The notes under the pieces: generated by a model
Databases searched by the model: none
What the model was told of the DNA's origin: nothing
What the model saw: only the letters and a program-made list of their open reading frames with translations
Part shown: positions 32,161 through 40,804 of the stretch, piece by piece
Layout: every line of letters starts with the position of its first letter
Position numbering within the stretch: position 1 is the stretch's first letter
Assembly: GCF_937900395.1 (NCBI RefSeq)
Contig: NZ_CALCDX010000151.1
Coordinates: forward strand, 1 to 64,000
Length of the DNA stretch: 64,000 bases
Reading direction: 5' to 3'
From: an uncultured Caulobacter sp.
Lineage (GTDB): Bacteria; Pseudomonadota; Alphaproteobacteria; Caulobacterales; Caulobacteraceae
Program-made: the position numbers and the translations under genes

Positions 32161-34650
32161 ATGCGCCGCCTCGCGCCGCGCCTGCTCGCCTGCGCCCTTT
32201 TCGGGACCGGCGCGGCGCAGGCCACGCCGTTCACCGTCGACCAGTTGCTGAACCAGCAGCGGCTGGGAACGGTGAGCATCGACCCCTCCCAGCGCTGGCT
32301 GGTCGTCCCGACCACCGCCCCGTACCGGTCGGCGACCTCGTGGGCGCTGGAGTTCGACACGCCGATGACCATCACGCGGTTGTCGGTGGTCGACCTGCGG
32401 ACCGATGGTCCGCCCCGCCCGTTGCTGGGCGAGGCCGACGGAGGCGCGGGCGATCGCCTCGGCGCCTATGGTTATACGCCGGGGCCCTTCGCGCCGTCGG
32501 GGGCGCGGATGGCGGTGATCCGGGCGCGCGGCGCCAGCCTCGAAGTCGGGATCGTCACCCTGGCGACGGGGGCGGTCATGTGGACGGGGCTTTTCCCGAC
32601 TTCCGACGTCTGGGGTCGCTCCATGCAGTGGGCGGGCGAGGACCGGCTCGTCGTCCTGGCCAAGGACCCGGACGCCCCGGCGATGGGCGCGCTCACCGGC
32701 GCCCAGACGCAAGACCGCCTGATCGACAAATGGCGGGAAACGCAAAACGGCCGCCCCGGCGTGACCCTGCTCGGGGCCGGCCGCTATCTTGAGCGCACGC
32801 CCTCGGCCGCGCCGGGACGGTTGGTGGCGGTCGACGCGACCACCGGCCAGGGCCGCGTTCTGGCGCAAGGGGCGTTCATCGACCTGGAGGTAGCGCCGGG
32901 CGGGCGACGGGCGGCCATGCTCGTCGAGGCCGAGACCCTGCATCCGGATCCCTCGCGCCCGGCCTACACCACCGATCCTTACCGGCGCCGGCGGGTCGTG
33001 GTGGTCGATCTGACCAGCGGCGCGACCTGGTCGCCGTGCCCGACCTGCGAGGTCGCCACCGATCTCCTGGCCTGGTCGCCGAGCGGCCTGCAACTGCTCG
33101 TCTTCGCCAAGCCCGACGCGAGCGACTGGACGGCGGCGCGCTACTGGCGCCTGAACGCCGCGGCCCAGCGCGCGCAGCCCCTGGAGAATCCGGCCGCCCA
33201 GACCAGCGCCGCGACCACGCGCTACGGCTCTCGCGTGCCGCGCGCCGACTGGATGGGCGAGGATCCGCTGATCCTGGCGCGGGCGCCGGGCGCGTCGGCG
33301 GGACAGACCGACTGGCTGCGCTGGACGGCGGAGGGCCCCCGTCCCCTGACCCTGGGCCTGCCGCCGGGTCCGCGCACGCTGGAAGCGACGTCCTCGAACG
33401 CCATCATCGTCTCCCAGGCCGGCAAGCTCTGGCGGATCGACGGTCAGGGCCGGGCCAAGCTGCTGGGAAGCGGCGCCAGCATTCCTGGTCCCGGCGCGAC
33501 GGGGGGCGAGCGCCTGGCGTTCAACAACCGCCCCGCCGTCGAGGCCCTGGCCTTGGCTTTGCCGGCCCCGGACGGCCAGGACCTCGGCCAAGTGCGCGAC
33601 CATCGCCTGCGGCGCCTGGGTCTGACCACCGCGCCAGGCGAGAGCGTGCTGGCCGCGGCCGGACAGGCCGGCGCGGTGGCGAGCCTCGGCCGTGACGCGC
33701 ATGGCGTCGAACGCGTGGTCCTGCGCCGCCGCGATCGTTCGCCCCAGACCGTGGCCACCTTGAACGTCCAGTTGGCGCAGGTGGATTTCGCGCGGCCGCT
33801 GGCGATCAGGCACCAGGGTCCGCGCGGCCAGGCCCTGACCAGCTGGCTCTATCTGCCGCCCGATCTGCCGACCGGCCGCAAGGCGCCGCTGGTGACGATC
33901 CCGTATCTGGGCCGCGACTATCCCGGCCCGCCGGCCAGCCAGAGCGCCCCGGCCCGGCAGGTGTTCCTCAACGCCCAGATCCTGGCGGGCGCCGGTTACG
34001 CGGTTCTGCTGCCCAGCCTGCCGATCGATCCGGATCGTGAGCCGGCCCAGGGCCTGGCCGACCAAATCCTGAACGTCGTCGATGCGGCGGCGGCCCAGGA
34101 ACCGGCGATCGACGCCGGCCGCCTGGCCCTGATGGGCCACAGCTACGGGGGCTACACCGTGCTGACCGCCGCGACCCAGAGCCCGCGCTTCAAGGCCGTG
34201 GTCGCCAGCGCCTTCTCCGCCGACCTGATCGGCCACTACACCCGCAAGAGCTTGTCGGCGACGGTGCTGCCCGAGGCCGGGGTGAGCCTGATGGGCGACG
34301 CCGGCTGGGCCGAGCTGGGCCAGGGACGGATGGGCGCGCCGCCCTGGCGCGATCCGCAACGCTACCTGCGCAATAGCCCCGTCCTCTTCGCCGACAAGAT
34401 CACCGCGCCGGTCATGTTGATCATGGGCGACCTCGACGGCGATCCGGCCCAGGCCCTGACCATGTTCGGGGCGCTCTTCCGGCAGGACAAGGATGCGATG
34501 CTGCTGACCTATCATGGCGAAGGCCACGTCGTGCTGACGCCCGGCAACATCGCCGACGAGTATCGCCGCGTGCTCGACTTCCTGAACGAACGGATCGGCG
34601 ACGGCGCGACCAGTCCGAACGCCGGCGGCGCACCGGCTAGACCGTCGTGA
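32161..34650 (+). CDS. Lasso peptide isopeptidase (S9 family)
   Basis: Lasso isopeptidases open the macrolactam ring and linearise the cognate peptide. The 829-residue protein has a signal peptide (ACALFGTGAAQA), an N-terminal beta-propeller part, and an alpha/beta-hydrolase end with GHSYGG (Ser661), an Asp in MGDLDGD (757-761) and His789 in YHGEGH. This is the prolyl oligopeptidase triad. The family call is strong; the specific lasso role follows from neighbouring lasso genes and the TonB receptor. Its 3' end overlaps the converging cyclase gene by 14 bp. Confidence 0.88.
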   Translation: MRRLAPRLLACALFGTGAAQATPFTVDQLLNQQRLGTVSIDPSQRWLVVPTTAPYRSATSWALEFDTPMTITRLSVVDLRTDGPPRPLLGEADGGAGDRLGAYGYTPGPFAPSGARMAVIRARGASLEVGIVTLATGAVMWTGLFPTSDVWGRSMQWAGEDRLVVLAKDPDAPAMGALTGAQTQDRLIDKWRETQNGRPGVTLLGAGRYLERTPSAAPGRLVAVDATTGQGRVLAQGAFIDLEVAPGGRRAAMLVEAETLHPDPSRPAYTTDPYRRRRVVVVDLTSGATWSPCPTCEVATDLLAWSPSGLQLLVFAKPDASDWTAARYWRLNAAAQRAQPLENPAAQTSAATTRYGSRVPRADWMGEDPLILARAPGASAGQTDWLRWTAEGPRPLTLGLPPGPRTLEATSSNAIIVSQAGKLWRIDGQGRAKLLGSGASIPGPGATGGERLAFNNRPAVEALALALPAPDGQDLGQVRDHRLRRLGLTTAPGESVLAAAGQAGAVASLGRDAHGVERVVLRRRDRSPQTVATLNVQLAQVDFARPLAIRHQGPRGQALTSWLYLPPDLPTGRKAPLVTIPYLGRDYPGPPASQSAPARQVFLNAQILAGAGYAVLLPSLPIDPDREPAQGLADQILNVVDAAAAQEPAIDAGRLALMGHSYGGYTVLTAATQSPRFKAVVASAFSADLIGHYTRKSLSATVLPEAGVSLMGDAGWAELGQGRMGAPPWRDPQRYLRNSPVLFADKITAPVMLIMGDLDGDPAQALTMFGALFRQDKDAMLLTYHGEGHVVLTPGNIADEYRRVLDFLNERIGDGATSPNAGGAPARPS

Positions 34651-36391
34651 TCTTCCGTTCCCACGCCCGGACCCAGGCTTCGACCGTCGCGGCCAGCATC
34701 ACCTCGCCCACGCAATCGCGCCAGATCATCGGCTCGCGATGCAGCAGGGGTTCGAGCCGGTCGCTGTCGATCAGGCCCTTGGCCGCCAGCCGCCCGTCGA
34801 GCAGGAACGGCCGCAGGGCAGGCAGGCTGGCGGCCAGGCTCTTGGAGAAGAACACCGTGACGTCGCCCTTGGAGCGGCGCTTCAGGCTCTCGGGCGGCAG
34901 GCGATCGGCGAAGGCCGCTCGGGCGAACGGCCGGTCGACCGCGCCGAGCGCCAGGATCGGCGCGGGGATGGAAAGGCACGCCTCGATGATCGGCTGGGCC
35001 ATCAGGGGATGGATCAGGTCGGCGGCCCGGCCTCGCAGACTGTCGCCGTAGGCGGTTTGGATGTTGGTCAGGCCGCGGATCTGGATGCGCTTGGCCGGAC
35101 TGACGCCGCGATGGTCAGCCACCCAGGGATGCGGCGGCGGCAAGGCCACGCCGTCGGCCAGGAAGCTCGGCGGCGGGATCCCCGGGGACAAGCGCGCCAA
35201 GGGCTGCATCGCGCGCGCCATCAATGACCACACCGTGGTGCGGGTGCGCCGGGCCAGCATGGCCAGGGACGCCGCGCGACCAGCCGGCGTGGGGCGTCCC
35301 TGGAGGATGTCGGCCGCCAGGGCCGGATGTCCCATCTGGTAGAAGACGCCGTCCCCGCCCTGTCCCGTGAACAACGCCTGCGCCCCGACCTTGCGCAACT
35401 GCTCGGCCAGGTCACGATCGAGGTCGGGGTCCTGGGCGTTGAGGCCCGGCCGACCGGCGCCGGCGGTCTGATCCAGCACGGCCCCGTCCACCGCCATCAG
35501 GCCCCGCAAACTGGTCACCAACGGAAAGCCGAAGCGATCGGCGATGCGCTGGGCCCAGGCCCGCTCGTCGCCTTCGCGCTGCGGCCAGTAGGCGTTGATC
35601 GCCGCGACCACCGGCGCGCCGCAGCGGGTGAGGCTGGCGGCGACGATCGCCGAATCCAGGCCGCCGGAGATTTCCAGCAGGATGGAGGAACGATCCTTGG
35701 CCAGGGCCGCCACGCAGGCGTCGACCAGATCGGCCAGGCCCTTGGGATCGAGCCAGGTTCGAGATGGCCGCGCGTGATCGGCCGGTCGCCACAGCCGGGT
35801 CGCCTGGCTCGCGTCCCAGCCCGCCCGCATCGTGCCGGGGCCGATGGCGACCACGCCCGCCAAGGGGCAGATCTCGCTCCAGAGATTGCCGCGGGCCAGG
35901 AGGTCGCCGACCTTGGTCCAGTCGACCGCCAGCCCCTCGGGCGCGCACGGGCCCTGAGCGGGCGGGATCGAGGCGATGAACGTCACCTCGTCGCGAACCC
36001 AGGTCAGGCAGTCCAGCGCCCCGGTCGGATCGCGCAACAGCGTGGGCGGCGCATCGCCCGCCTTGAGGATCGCCACGTAGCGCCCCCAGGCATGGCGGAT
36101 CAGGAGCCGCGCGGCGTCGGCAGGCGCCACGCCGACCATCAGGTGAAGCGGGAAATCCTGCGCGCGGCCCTCGCGGGTCGCGGCGGTGTCGAAGAGGTCG
36201 CCGATCACGGCCCCGCCCTGGTTTGGCACGGCCCGGACGACCGGCGGGCGGGCGCCGCGGACGTAGACGGCGATCTCGTGGGCGCGATGGGCCAGGGTCC
36301 AGTCCCCCTCGGCCTCGATCGCGGCGCGCTTGGCCTCGGCCGCCTGGCTCGGCACGCCTCGGGGCCAGACCATGGCGAGATACTCGCCCAT
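34637..36391 (-). CDS. Lasso peptide cyclase (asparagine synthetase-like C protein)
   Basis: The C protein adenylates the ring acid side chain and closes the macrolactam on the core N-terminus. The 584-residue product keeps the synthetase PP-loop SGGLDS (242-247) within LLEISGGLDSAIVAASL. It has the usual glutaminase-like N-terminal fold without the catalytic Cys2 (it starts MGEY). FTGQGGDGVFYQMGHP is a further family motif. The start shares one base with the B stop. It is the last gene of the minus-strand biosynthetic unit. Confidence 0.92.
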   Translation of the reverse strand: MGEYLAMVWPRGVPSQAAEAKRAAIEAEGDWTLAHRAHEIAVYVRGARPPVVRAVPNQGGAVIGDLFDTAATREGRAQDFPLHLMVGVAPADAARLLIRHAWGRYVAILKAGDAPPTLLRDPTGALDCLTWVRDEVTFIASIPPAQGPCAPEGLAVDWTKVGDLLARGNLWSEICPLAGVVAIGPGTMRAGWDASQATRLWRPADHARPSRTWLDPKGLADLVDACVAALAKDRSSILLEISGGLDSAIVAASLTRCGAPVVAAINAYWPQREGDERAWAQRIADRFGFPLVTSLRGLMAVDGAVLDQTAGAGRPGLNAQDPDLDRDLAEQLRKVGAQALFTGQGGDGVFYQMGHPALAADILQGRPTPAGRAASLAMLARRTRTTVWSLMARAMQPLARLSPGIPPPSFLADGVALPPPHPWVADHRGVSPAKRIQIRGLTNIQTAYGDSLRGRAADLIHPLMAQPIIEACLSIPAPILALGAVDRPFARAAFADRLPPESLKRRSKGDVTVFFSKSLAASLPALRPFLLDGRLAAKGLIDSDRLEPLLHREPMIWRDCVGEVMLAATVEAWVRAWERKITTV

Positions 36392-37044
36392 CAGACCGCC
36401 AGGATCGGGGTGTAGGCGATGAGGCGTTCGACATCGTCGTCCAGCGCCACCGGCCCGGACTGCAGCCAGCAGTGAGCCATGAACGGCCAGGTCCGCACGC
36501 CAATCACCCAGTCGGCGTCGAGCCCGAGGCGCCGCAGATAGCCCAGGAGCTGATAACTGCGCTTGAGGCAGGCGCCGCCGACCGGCGACCAGGGCCGCAG
36601 GACCGCGAAGACGGCGGCGGCGTCCAGCACGGCTTCATGGTGGGCGGCGTCGTGCGACGTCGCGCCGGGCTGGCGGCCGCGCCGCGCGCGCTCCAGGATC
36701 CGCGCGAAGTCGAGGCGACGGAAATCGCGCGCCGCCGCGCCGCTGGCGAGCAGGCCGGCGGCGATTTCGCGCGGGCGTGGACGGCGGGCGGCGCCGCGCA
36801 GATCGAGGGTGGGTTTGGGCGGGATCGCCCGGACCGCCAGCCTGGGCGTGTGCGTCACCAGGCCCGCCTCGATCAAGGTCTGGGCGGACGTCTCGTCGCG
36901 CGGGCTCACCGCGCCGCCGTCGTCCAACGCCACCAGCAAGCTGGCCTGGACGAGGCAGAGGTAGGCGTCGGCGGCGACATCGAGAAAGACGATGTCCTCG
37001 TCGATCGCCGCAGCATGAACATCGCGGGCCAACCACAGCGCCAT
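36391..37044 (-). CDS. Lasso peptide leader protease B (RRE + transglutaminase-like)
   Basis: The B protein binds the leader and cuts it off. The 217-residue protein has a PqqD-like recognition segment at about 14-70 (IDEDIVFLDVAADAYLCLVQASL). A C-terminal cysteine protease domain has Cys159 (GGACLKRSYQLLGYLRRLGL), His191 (PFMAHCWLQ) and acidic residues 202-204. The ATG at 37044 follows a GGGAGG ribosome site; the longer frame would swallow precursor 2. It lies 62 bp after precursor 2. Confidence 0.92.
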   Translation of the reverse strand: MALWLARDVHAAAIDEDIVFLDVAADAYLCLVQASLLVALDDGGAVSPRDETSAQTLIEAGLVTHTPRLAVRAIPPKPTLDLRGAARRPRPREIAAGLLASGAAARDFRRLDFARILERARRGRQPGATSHDAAHHEAVLDAAAVFAVLRPWSPVGGACLKRSYQLLGYLRRLGLDADWVIGVRTWPFMAHCWLQSGPVALDDDVERLIAYTPILAV

Positions 37045-37106
37045 CGCGGCCTCCCAGCCGATTGCCCTGTCGCGCGGCGCGGCGGCCGCGCGGCAGGACC
37101 GATCGC

Positions 37107-37226
37107 TCAGAACCAAGCGAGCTGGGGTTGCATCGGCTCGCGCAGGCCCTCGTCGTCGACCGAGCGGGTCAGATCGAGCGCGCCGCCGAGGCGGATCACC
37201 CGAAGGGTCGTGGTGGAGTTGGACAT
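37107..37226 (-). CDS. Lasso peptide precursor 2
   Basis: This is a 39-residue precursor with a leader of 21 residues and a predicted core SVDDEGLREPMQPQLAWF. Leader residue 20 is Thr, the required penultimate residue of lasso leaders. Ser1 and Glu9 of the core can close a nine-member ring, and no other acid lies at positions 7-9. The loop/tail carries Trp17-Phe18. It sits between precursor 1 and the B protease. It resembles caulonodin V (SIGDSGLRESMSSQTYWP as I remember it), with a shared GLRE. No strong ribosome site is visible. Confidence 0.88.
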   Translation of the reverse strand: MSNSTTTLRVIRLGGALDLTRSVDDEGLREPMQPQLAWF

Positions 37227-37341
37227 GGTTTTGACTTTCGCTGTGGGGCCGCATCAAAGACGCGGCGGCGTTACGGATCTCGCCGGCAGGAACGCCGACG
37301 AGGCGATGGGCGGCGCGACCGGGCGCGTCGCCGCGGCCGGG

Positions 37342-37461
37342 TCAGACGAAGTAGTACTGGCTGCTGCCGGCTTCCTTGATCGTGCCCTCCTCGATGGACA
37401 GGGTCAGGGCCTTGGCGGCGCCCAGGCGCAGCAGGATGAGACGGGGGGTAATGGAGGTCAT
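37342..37461 (-). CDS. Lasso peptide precursor 1
   Basis: This is a 39-residue precursor with a 21-residue leader and predicted core SIEEGTIKEAGSSQYYFV. Thr20 is the penultimate leader residue. Ser1 and Glu9 fit a nine-member ring, and no other acid lies at positions 7-9. Tyr15, Tyr16 and Phe17 could act as the plug residues. The ATG has an AAGGAG ribosome site. It is the first gene after the GntR gene and operator region, and shares the leader pattern LG-A-LT with precursor 2. The two cores differ at most positions after residue 9. Confidence 0.9.
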   Translation of the reverse strand: MTSITPRLILLRLGAAKALTLSIEEGTIKEAGSSQYYFV

Positions 37462-37520
37462 GGCAGGCTCCTTTTTCGAAACGCCGCCGATCGCGGCCTC
37501 TCAAGCCAGCGCCCCGCCTG

Positions 37521-37550
37521 TTTGATATTCAAACGATATCCGGTCGATAT
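37521..37550 (-). promoter_or_regulatory. Lasso operon operator candidate (phased GATAT)
   Basis: GATAT occurs at 37524-37528, 37535-37539 and 37546-37550, each 11 bp apart, one helical turn. The first lies in the inverted repeat TTTGA-TAT-TCAAA (37521-37533). The A/T-rich block is 60-90 bp upstream of precursor 1 and overlaps the end of the GntR gene, so it is a natural site for that regulator. The binding protein is inferred. Confidence 0.55.
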
Positions 37551-38359
37551 TTTCCGCCCCCAGCCAGGCGGGCGATGGCGTGGGCGGCGCCCATCCGCCG
37601 ACGGTGGTGTGAGCGCACCGCACTCCTCAGCGCCGCCCCGTTACCGGTCTCGAAAGCCGACACGACGCCCAGGGCCTCGGCCGACAGATCGGCGAACAGT
37701 TGGGCCTCGATCGGCTGGAATGGCGCCAGCCGTTCGGCGGTGCGCTGATAGGCCTGGGCGAGCATCAGGTCGTCTGCCCCCAGCACAATTTCGAGGAACA
37801 GCGCCTCGAGGATCGCGGCGGGGTCATGGGCGGGCTCGGCGAGATCGGCGGCGAAGCGAAAGGGCGCGCGGGGCGGCCATTGACGATGCTTGGCGCGCCG
37901 CTCGGCGTCCGGCGCCAGGGCCGCGGCCAGATAGAGCAGGCGCAGGTGGTAGAGTTCGGCCAAGGCCGGGCCGTCGAGGTGGGGCCGGGTGTAGGCCGGT
38001 CCCCGTTTCTCGACGAGATCTTCGCCCGCCAATCGCGATAGCGCCTCGCGCACCGGTGTCGAGGACAGGCGCAGCTCCGCCGCGATCAGGTTGATGGGCA
38101 GGGCCGCGCCGGGCGCGTCCACGCCCAGGCGAAGACGACGTCGCAAAGCGCCCAGCGCCAGGCCGAAGGAGTCGCGCGATGGAGGCAAGGTCTTGGTCCG
38201 CGATGCCGCCTCGCCAGTTTCAACTCTGACGGCGACGGGTCGACCCTTCGACGCGGGCGAACACGTCGGCGAGCGCATTTCTCGGCGACTTCCAGCGTTT
38301 GACGCCGTTTTTCGACGTCGGGCCGCCCTCTGGTTCGCCGCCGAACCGCCAGTCTGCAT
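37529..38359 (-). CDS. GntR-family regulator of the lasso locus
   Basis: This is a transcription regulator with a winged-helix GntR domain (PINLIAAELRLSSTPVREALSRLAGEDLVEKRGP, about residues 87-120 of the longest frame). A helical FCD-like effector part follows (YHLRLLYLAAALAPDAERRA). It lies directly upstream of precursor 1. The start is uncertain: no clear ribosome site marks one of the possible starts, which range from 38359 down to near 38190. GntR genes accompany other Caulobacter lasso loci. Confidence 0.75.
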   Translation of the reverse strand: MQTGGSAANQRAARRRKTASNAGSRREMRSPTCSPASKGRPVAVRVETGEAASRTKTLPPSRDSFGLALGALRRRLRLGVDAPGAALPINLIAAELRLSSTPVREALSRLAGEDLVEKRGPAYTRPHLDGPALAELYHLRLLYLAAALAPDAERRAKHRQWPPRAPFRFAADLAEPAHDPAAILEALFLEIVLGADDLMLAQAYQRTAERLAPFQPIEAQLFADLSAEALGVVSAFETGNGAALRSAVRSHHRRRMGAAHAIARLAGGGKYRPDIV

Positions 38360-38521
38360 GAACCGTGCAGGAATCCGGTACGGCCTTCCGGAAAATTCGC
38401 ACGGACACGGATGAACACGCTTGGTGGTCGGCCAGGCGACATTAAATGTGGCCCAACAGCCCGGAATACGTAGGGTTGTGCTTTGACCATGGGTTCGCGT
38501 GAGGACTCATGTCTGTAGCCA

Positions 38522-39016
38522 GTGTCGAGTACAGCTTTGGTCAAACGCGCATCCGAGGACCTGGAGCGTCAGCGCCAGCTCCTGTCAAAGACCCTGAAAC
38601 TGATCCGCGGCTTGCGCCACATGAGCGCCCGCGCGGTCGCCGACGCCATGGGCATGCCGCTGCGCAGCTATTACAGCTTCGAAGCTGGCCAGGGTCCGCT
38701 GGACATCGCCAAGATCTGGCGGTTCGGCGAGGCCACCGACAGCGATCCGGCCGGCATCATGGACACGCTGATGCTCGGCTCGCCTGACCACGCCCTGCGC
38801 AGCATGGACAATAAGATCGTCTCCATTCAATTGGCCTCGTTCCGTCGGTTCAGCGACAAGGTCGGAGACCGGATGACCCACATCGGCCCGGCCATCCTGA
38901 TCGAGGCGTTCAAGCGCCCGTTCGACAGTCTCGAGGATCATCTGGACAAGCGGGACGAGAACACCGAGCGCTGGTTGGCGGAGAATCTGCCAAGGATGCT
39001 GCCACCGGACGAATAG
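38522..39016 (+). CDS. Helix-turn-helix protein (XRE-like)
   Basis: This 164-residue protein reads from a GTG. The N-terminal segment LLSKTLKLIRGLRHMSARAVADAMGMPLRSYYSFEAGQGPLDIAKIWRFGEATDSDP is an XRE-type HTH, and the rest is a helical domain. It stands at the return from lasso cargo to ICE-type genes and converges on the DUF6499-like gene. A regulatory role in the element is inferred. The 160 bp before it contain no clear gene. Confidence 0.65.
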   Translation: MSSTALVKRASEDLERQRQLLSKTLKLIRGLRHMSARAVADAMGMPLRSYYSFEAGQGPLDIAKIWRFGEATDSDPAGIMDTLMLGSPDHALRSMDNKIVSIQLASFRRFSDKVGDRMTHIGPAILIEAFKRPFDSLEDHLDKRDENTERWLAENLPRMLPPDE

Positions 39017-39299
39017 TCCTGGCCCGCCGCTGGCGGGGAACGTCGAGGATTGGTGGGCCGCGCCAGATCGCATCGACGGCGATGTCGACCGCGTCCGGAT
39101 CGACCGGCGCCCGCAAGCCCCAGTGCCCGGGCAGGGTCTCCATCGCGCCAGCTCGCAGGCGCGCATAGTCCGCGCGGTAGCGAGGATTTCGTCGCAGGAA
39201 CTCCCAGGCCAGACGCGCCAGGCACAGGGCGACGCCGGCTGGTTCCACGGATTCCGGGACGAGCGGGGGCGGGACGGCGGCGACGAGGGGCTTGGCCAT
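38910..39299 (-). CDS. DUF6499-like small protein
   Basis: The first 70 residues (ALCLARLAWEFLRRNPRYRADYARLRAG, then GHWGLRAPVDPDAVD) match the DUF6499 domain found in ICE transcription activators such as FseA. The remaining residues are less typical and overlap the opposite gene end (38910-39016), so the true 3' end may be degraded. It lies downstream of, and separate from, a fused DUF6499-DUF2285 gene. The full 129-residue frame is given. Confidence 0.5.
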   Translation of the reverse strand: MAKPLVAAVPPPLVPESVEPAGVALCLARLAWEFLRRNPRYRADYARLRAGAMETLPGHWGLRAPVDPDAVDIAVDAIWRGPPILDVPRQRRARTIRPVAASLADSPPTSARCSRPACPDDPRDCRTGA

Positions 39300-39436
39300 G
39301 GCTTTATTGAAGCGCCTGATCCGCTCGCCCCGGAATCACCGGCGCCGCGAGGCTCGGCGGTCGCGCCGGAAAATTGGCGCCGTCGTGCGGTCCGCGCCGA
39401 ATTCCCGTCCACGCCTACCGGTTTCCTGCACGACGT

Positions 39437-40330
39437 CTACCAAAGCCGGCACAGGCCGTGCAGATCTCCCGTCAGCGCACACGATGTCCCCAGGAAAGAT
39501 CCGGACAGCAGCAGCATGACCGCGCTCCCGCCTCTCCAGCCGGCGGAGCGCCAGACCTCGACGGTCTTGGGCGGATCGGTGCGGGCCGGCCGCAGGCCGC
39601 AGAGCGCGCGGTAGCCGCCCGCGACGAGATCCTCGGCGGCGCGCAGCAAGCGCTGGACGCGCATGCGCATATAGTCGGATCGGCCGCCCCAATCCTCGTG
39701 AACCCGGGCCTCCCCGAACAGCAGCATGGCGATGTCGCGCTGGCTGGCCCCCGCGCGCCGGGCGTCGTGCGCCCGAAGCATTTGAACCCAGCGCGTGGCC
39801 TTCGAGCGCGAACCTCGTCCAACCGATGACAGTCGTCCGGTGTCGCGCAACGCGATCAGCGAACGCAGGCCGTCCATCGACGCCACGCCGACGCTATAGG
39901 CGGGCAGATGGAACCGGCAACGCACGGGTCCGGCCAGGACGTCGCCGTCGGCCACGGCGAAGCGAAGACGCCGCGCGCCGTCGCTGACCATCACGTGTTG
40001 ATGGCCATCCTGCGTGCGCACCACGATGACGGCCAAGTCGAGCCCGCGCAGATCGAGGGCGTCTGGATCCTCGACCATCGCCGGTGTCAGGCTCAGCACC
40101 GGCACCGAACTGTCGGCTTGCCAGCGCCAAAGCACCGTAGGAACCGGGTCGGCGCCTGGGCCTTCGCCCACGAAACAGAGACCCGGGACGACGCCGGCCA
40201 GATCCTGCGCCTCGGCCACGGCCTGTCGTCGCCCAAATTCCCAGGCCCACACCGACGGGTCGGCCGCGAGCAGGGGGCGATAGGCCTCTTGGGACCTCCA
40301 GGGCGGCAATGGCGTCCGATCCGCCGACAT
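39437..40330 (-). CDS. DUF6499-DUF2285 ICE transcription activator
   Basis: This 297-residue protein begins with a DUF6499 segment (PPWRSQEAYRPLLAADPSVWAWEFGRR). It continues to a DUF2285 domain (RWVQMLRAHDARRAGASQRDIAMLLFGEARVHEDWGGRSDYMRMRVQRLLRAAEDLVAGGYRAL). Fused proteins of this kind activate excision and transfer genes in tripartite ICEs. The ATG at 40330 is chosen; one at 40372 is possible. It is one continuous frame, in contrast to relatives made by ribosomal frameshifting. Confidence 0.75.
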   Translation of the reverse strand: MSADRTPLPPWRSQEAYRPLLAADPSVWAWEFGRRQAVAEAQDLAGVVPGLCFVGEGPGADPVPTVLWRWQADSSVPVLSLTPAMVEDPDALDLRGLDLAVIVVRTQDGHQHVMVSDGARRLRFAVADGDVLAGPVRCRFHLPAYSVGVASMDGLRSLIALRDTGRLSSVGRGSRSKATRWVQMLRAHDARRAGASQRDIAMLLFGEARVHEDWGGRSDYMRMRVQRLLRAAEDLVAGGYRALCGLRPARTDPPKTVEVWRSAGWRGGSAVMLLLSGSFLGTSCALTGDLHGLCRLW

Positions 40331-40517
40331 GGCGACCCGCTCATCATGGCGCAGGACTAAAAGTCTGGCCAAAGGTCCAAGGGCTGTCGAGGGGCGGCCG
40401 GCGTCGGCGCCGGTTGCGCCTGGGCGGAAGCCGGGTCATTCATCGCCGGGTTGGACGGCCCCGACACGCTGTGGCGGGACCGTCCAGACGAAGACGAAGA
40501 CCAGACGGAGGACGCGC

Positions 40518-40796
40518 ATGGCGCCCGTGCTCGATCCTGAGATCGCCGACCTGGCGCCCTGGTCCGAGAGCCTGACGGACTACGACCTACAGCATCTGGT
40601 CGTCTACCTGCGCCTGCTCGACGCCCGCCGGGACGAGGCTGACTGGCGCGAAGTCGCGCTCTTGGTGCTGCACCGCGACGCCGCCCAGGATGAGGCCTCG
40701 GCCCGCGCCTGCTGGGAGACGCACTTGAAGCGGGCCGAGTGGATGACGACGACCGGCTACAAGGACCTCCTCACGGCCAAGACGGGCCAAGCCTAG
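40518..40796 (+). CDS. Small DUF2285-associated protein
   Basis: This 92-residue acidic protein has the pattern LTDYDLQHLVVYLRLLDARRDEADWREVALLVLHRDAAQDEASARACWETHLKRAEWM. That pattern is common beside DUF2285 regulators in ICEs, some of which are annotated in the same family. A strong GGAGGACGC ribosome site precedes the ATG. It is divergent from the activator at 39437-40330 and convergent with the AlpA-like gene at 40805. Confidence 0.7.
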   Translation: MAPVLDPEIADLAPWSESLTDYDLQHLVVYLRLLDARRDEADWREVALLVLHRDAAQDEASARACWETHLKRAEWMTTTGYKDLLTAKTGQA

Positions 40797-40804
40797 TGGA
40801 GGCG

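Noticed and set aside
30847..34527. A 1226-residue open frame on the minus strand across the receptor and isopeptidase genes
   Set aside because: It is a shadow caused by high GC. It has no domain, low-complexity Arg/Gly/His content, and lies opposite two clear genes.
36391..37257. 288-residue form of the lasso B protein
   Set aside because: The first 71 residues are low-complexity and overlap precursor 2; the ATG at 37044 has a good ribosome site.
38910..40330. FseA made by programmed frameshifting
   Set aside because: The DUF6499 and DUF2285 parts are already in one frame, and the extra DUF6499 gene lies downstream and not upstream.
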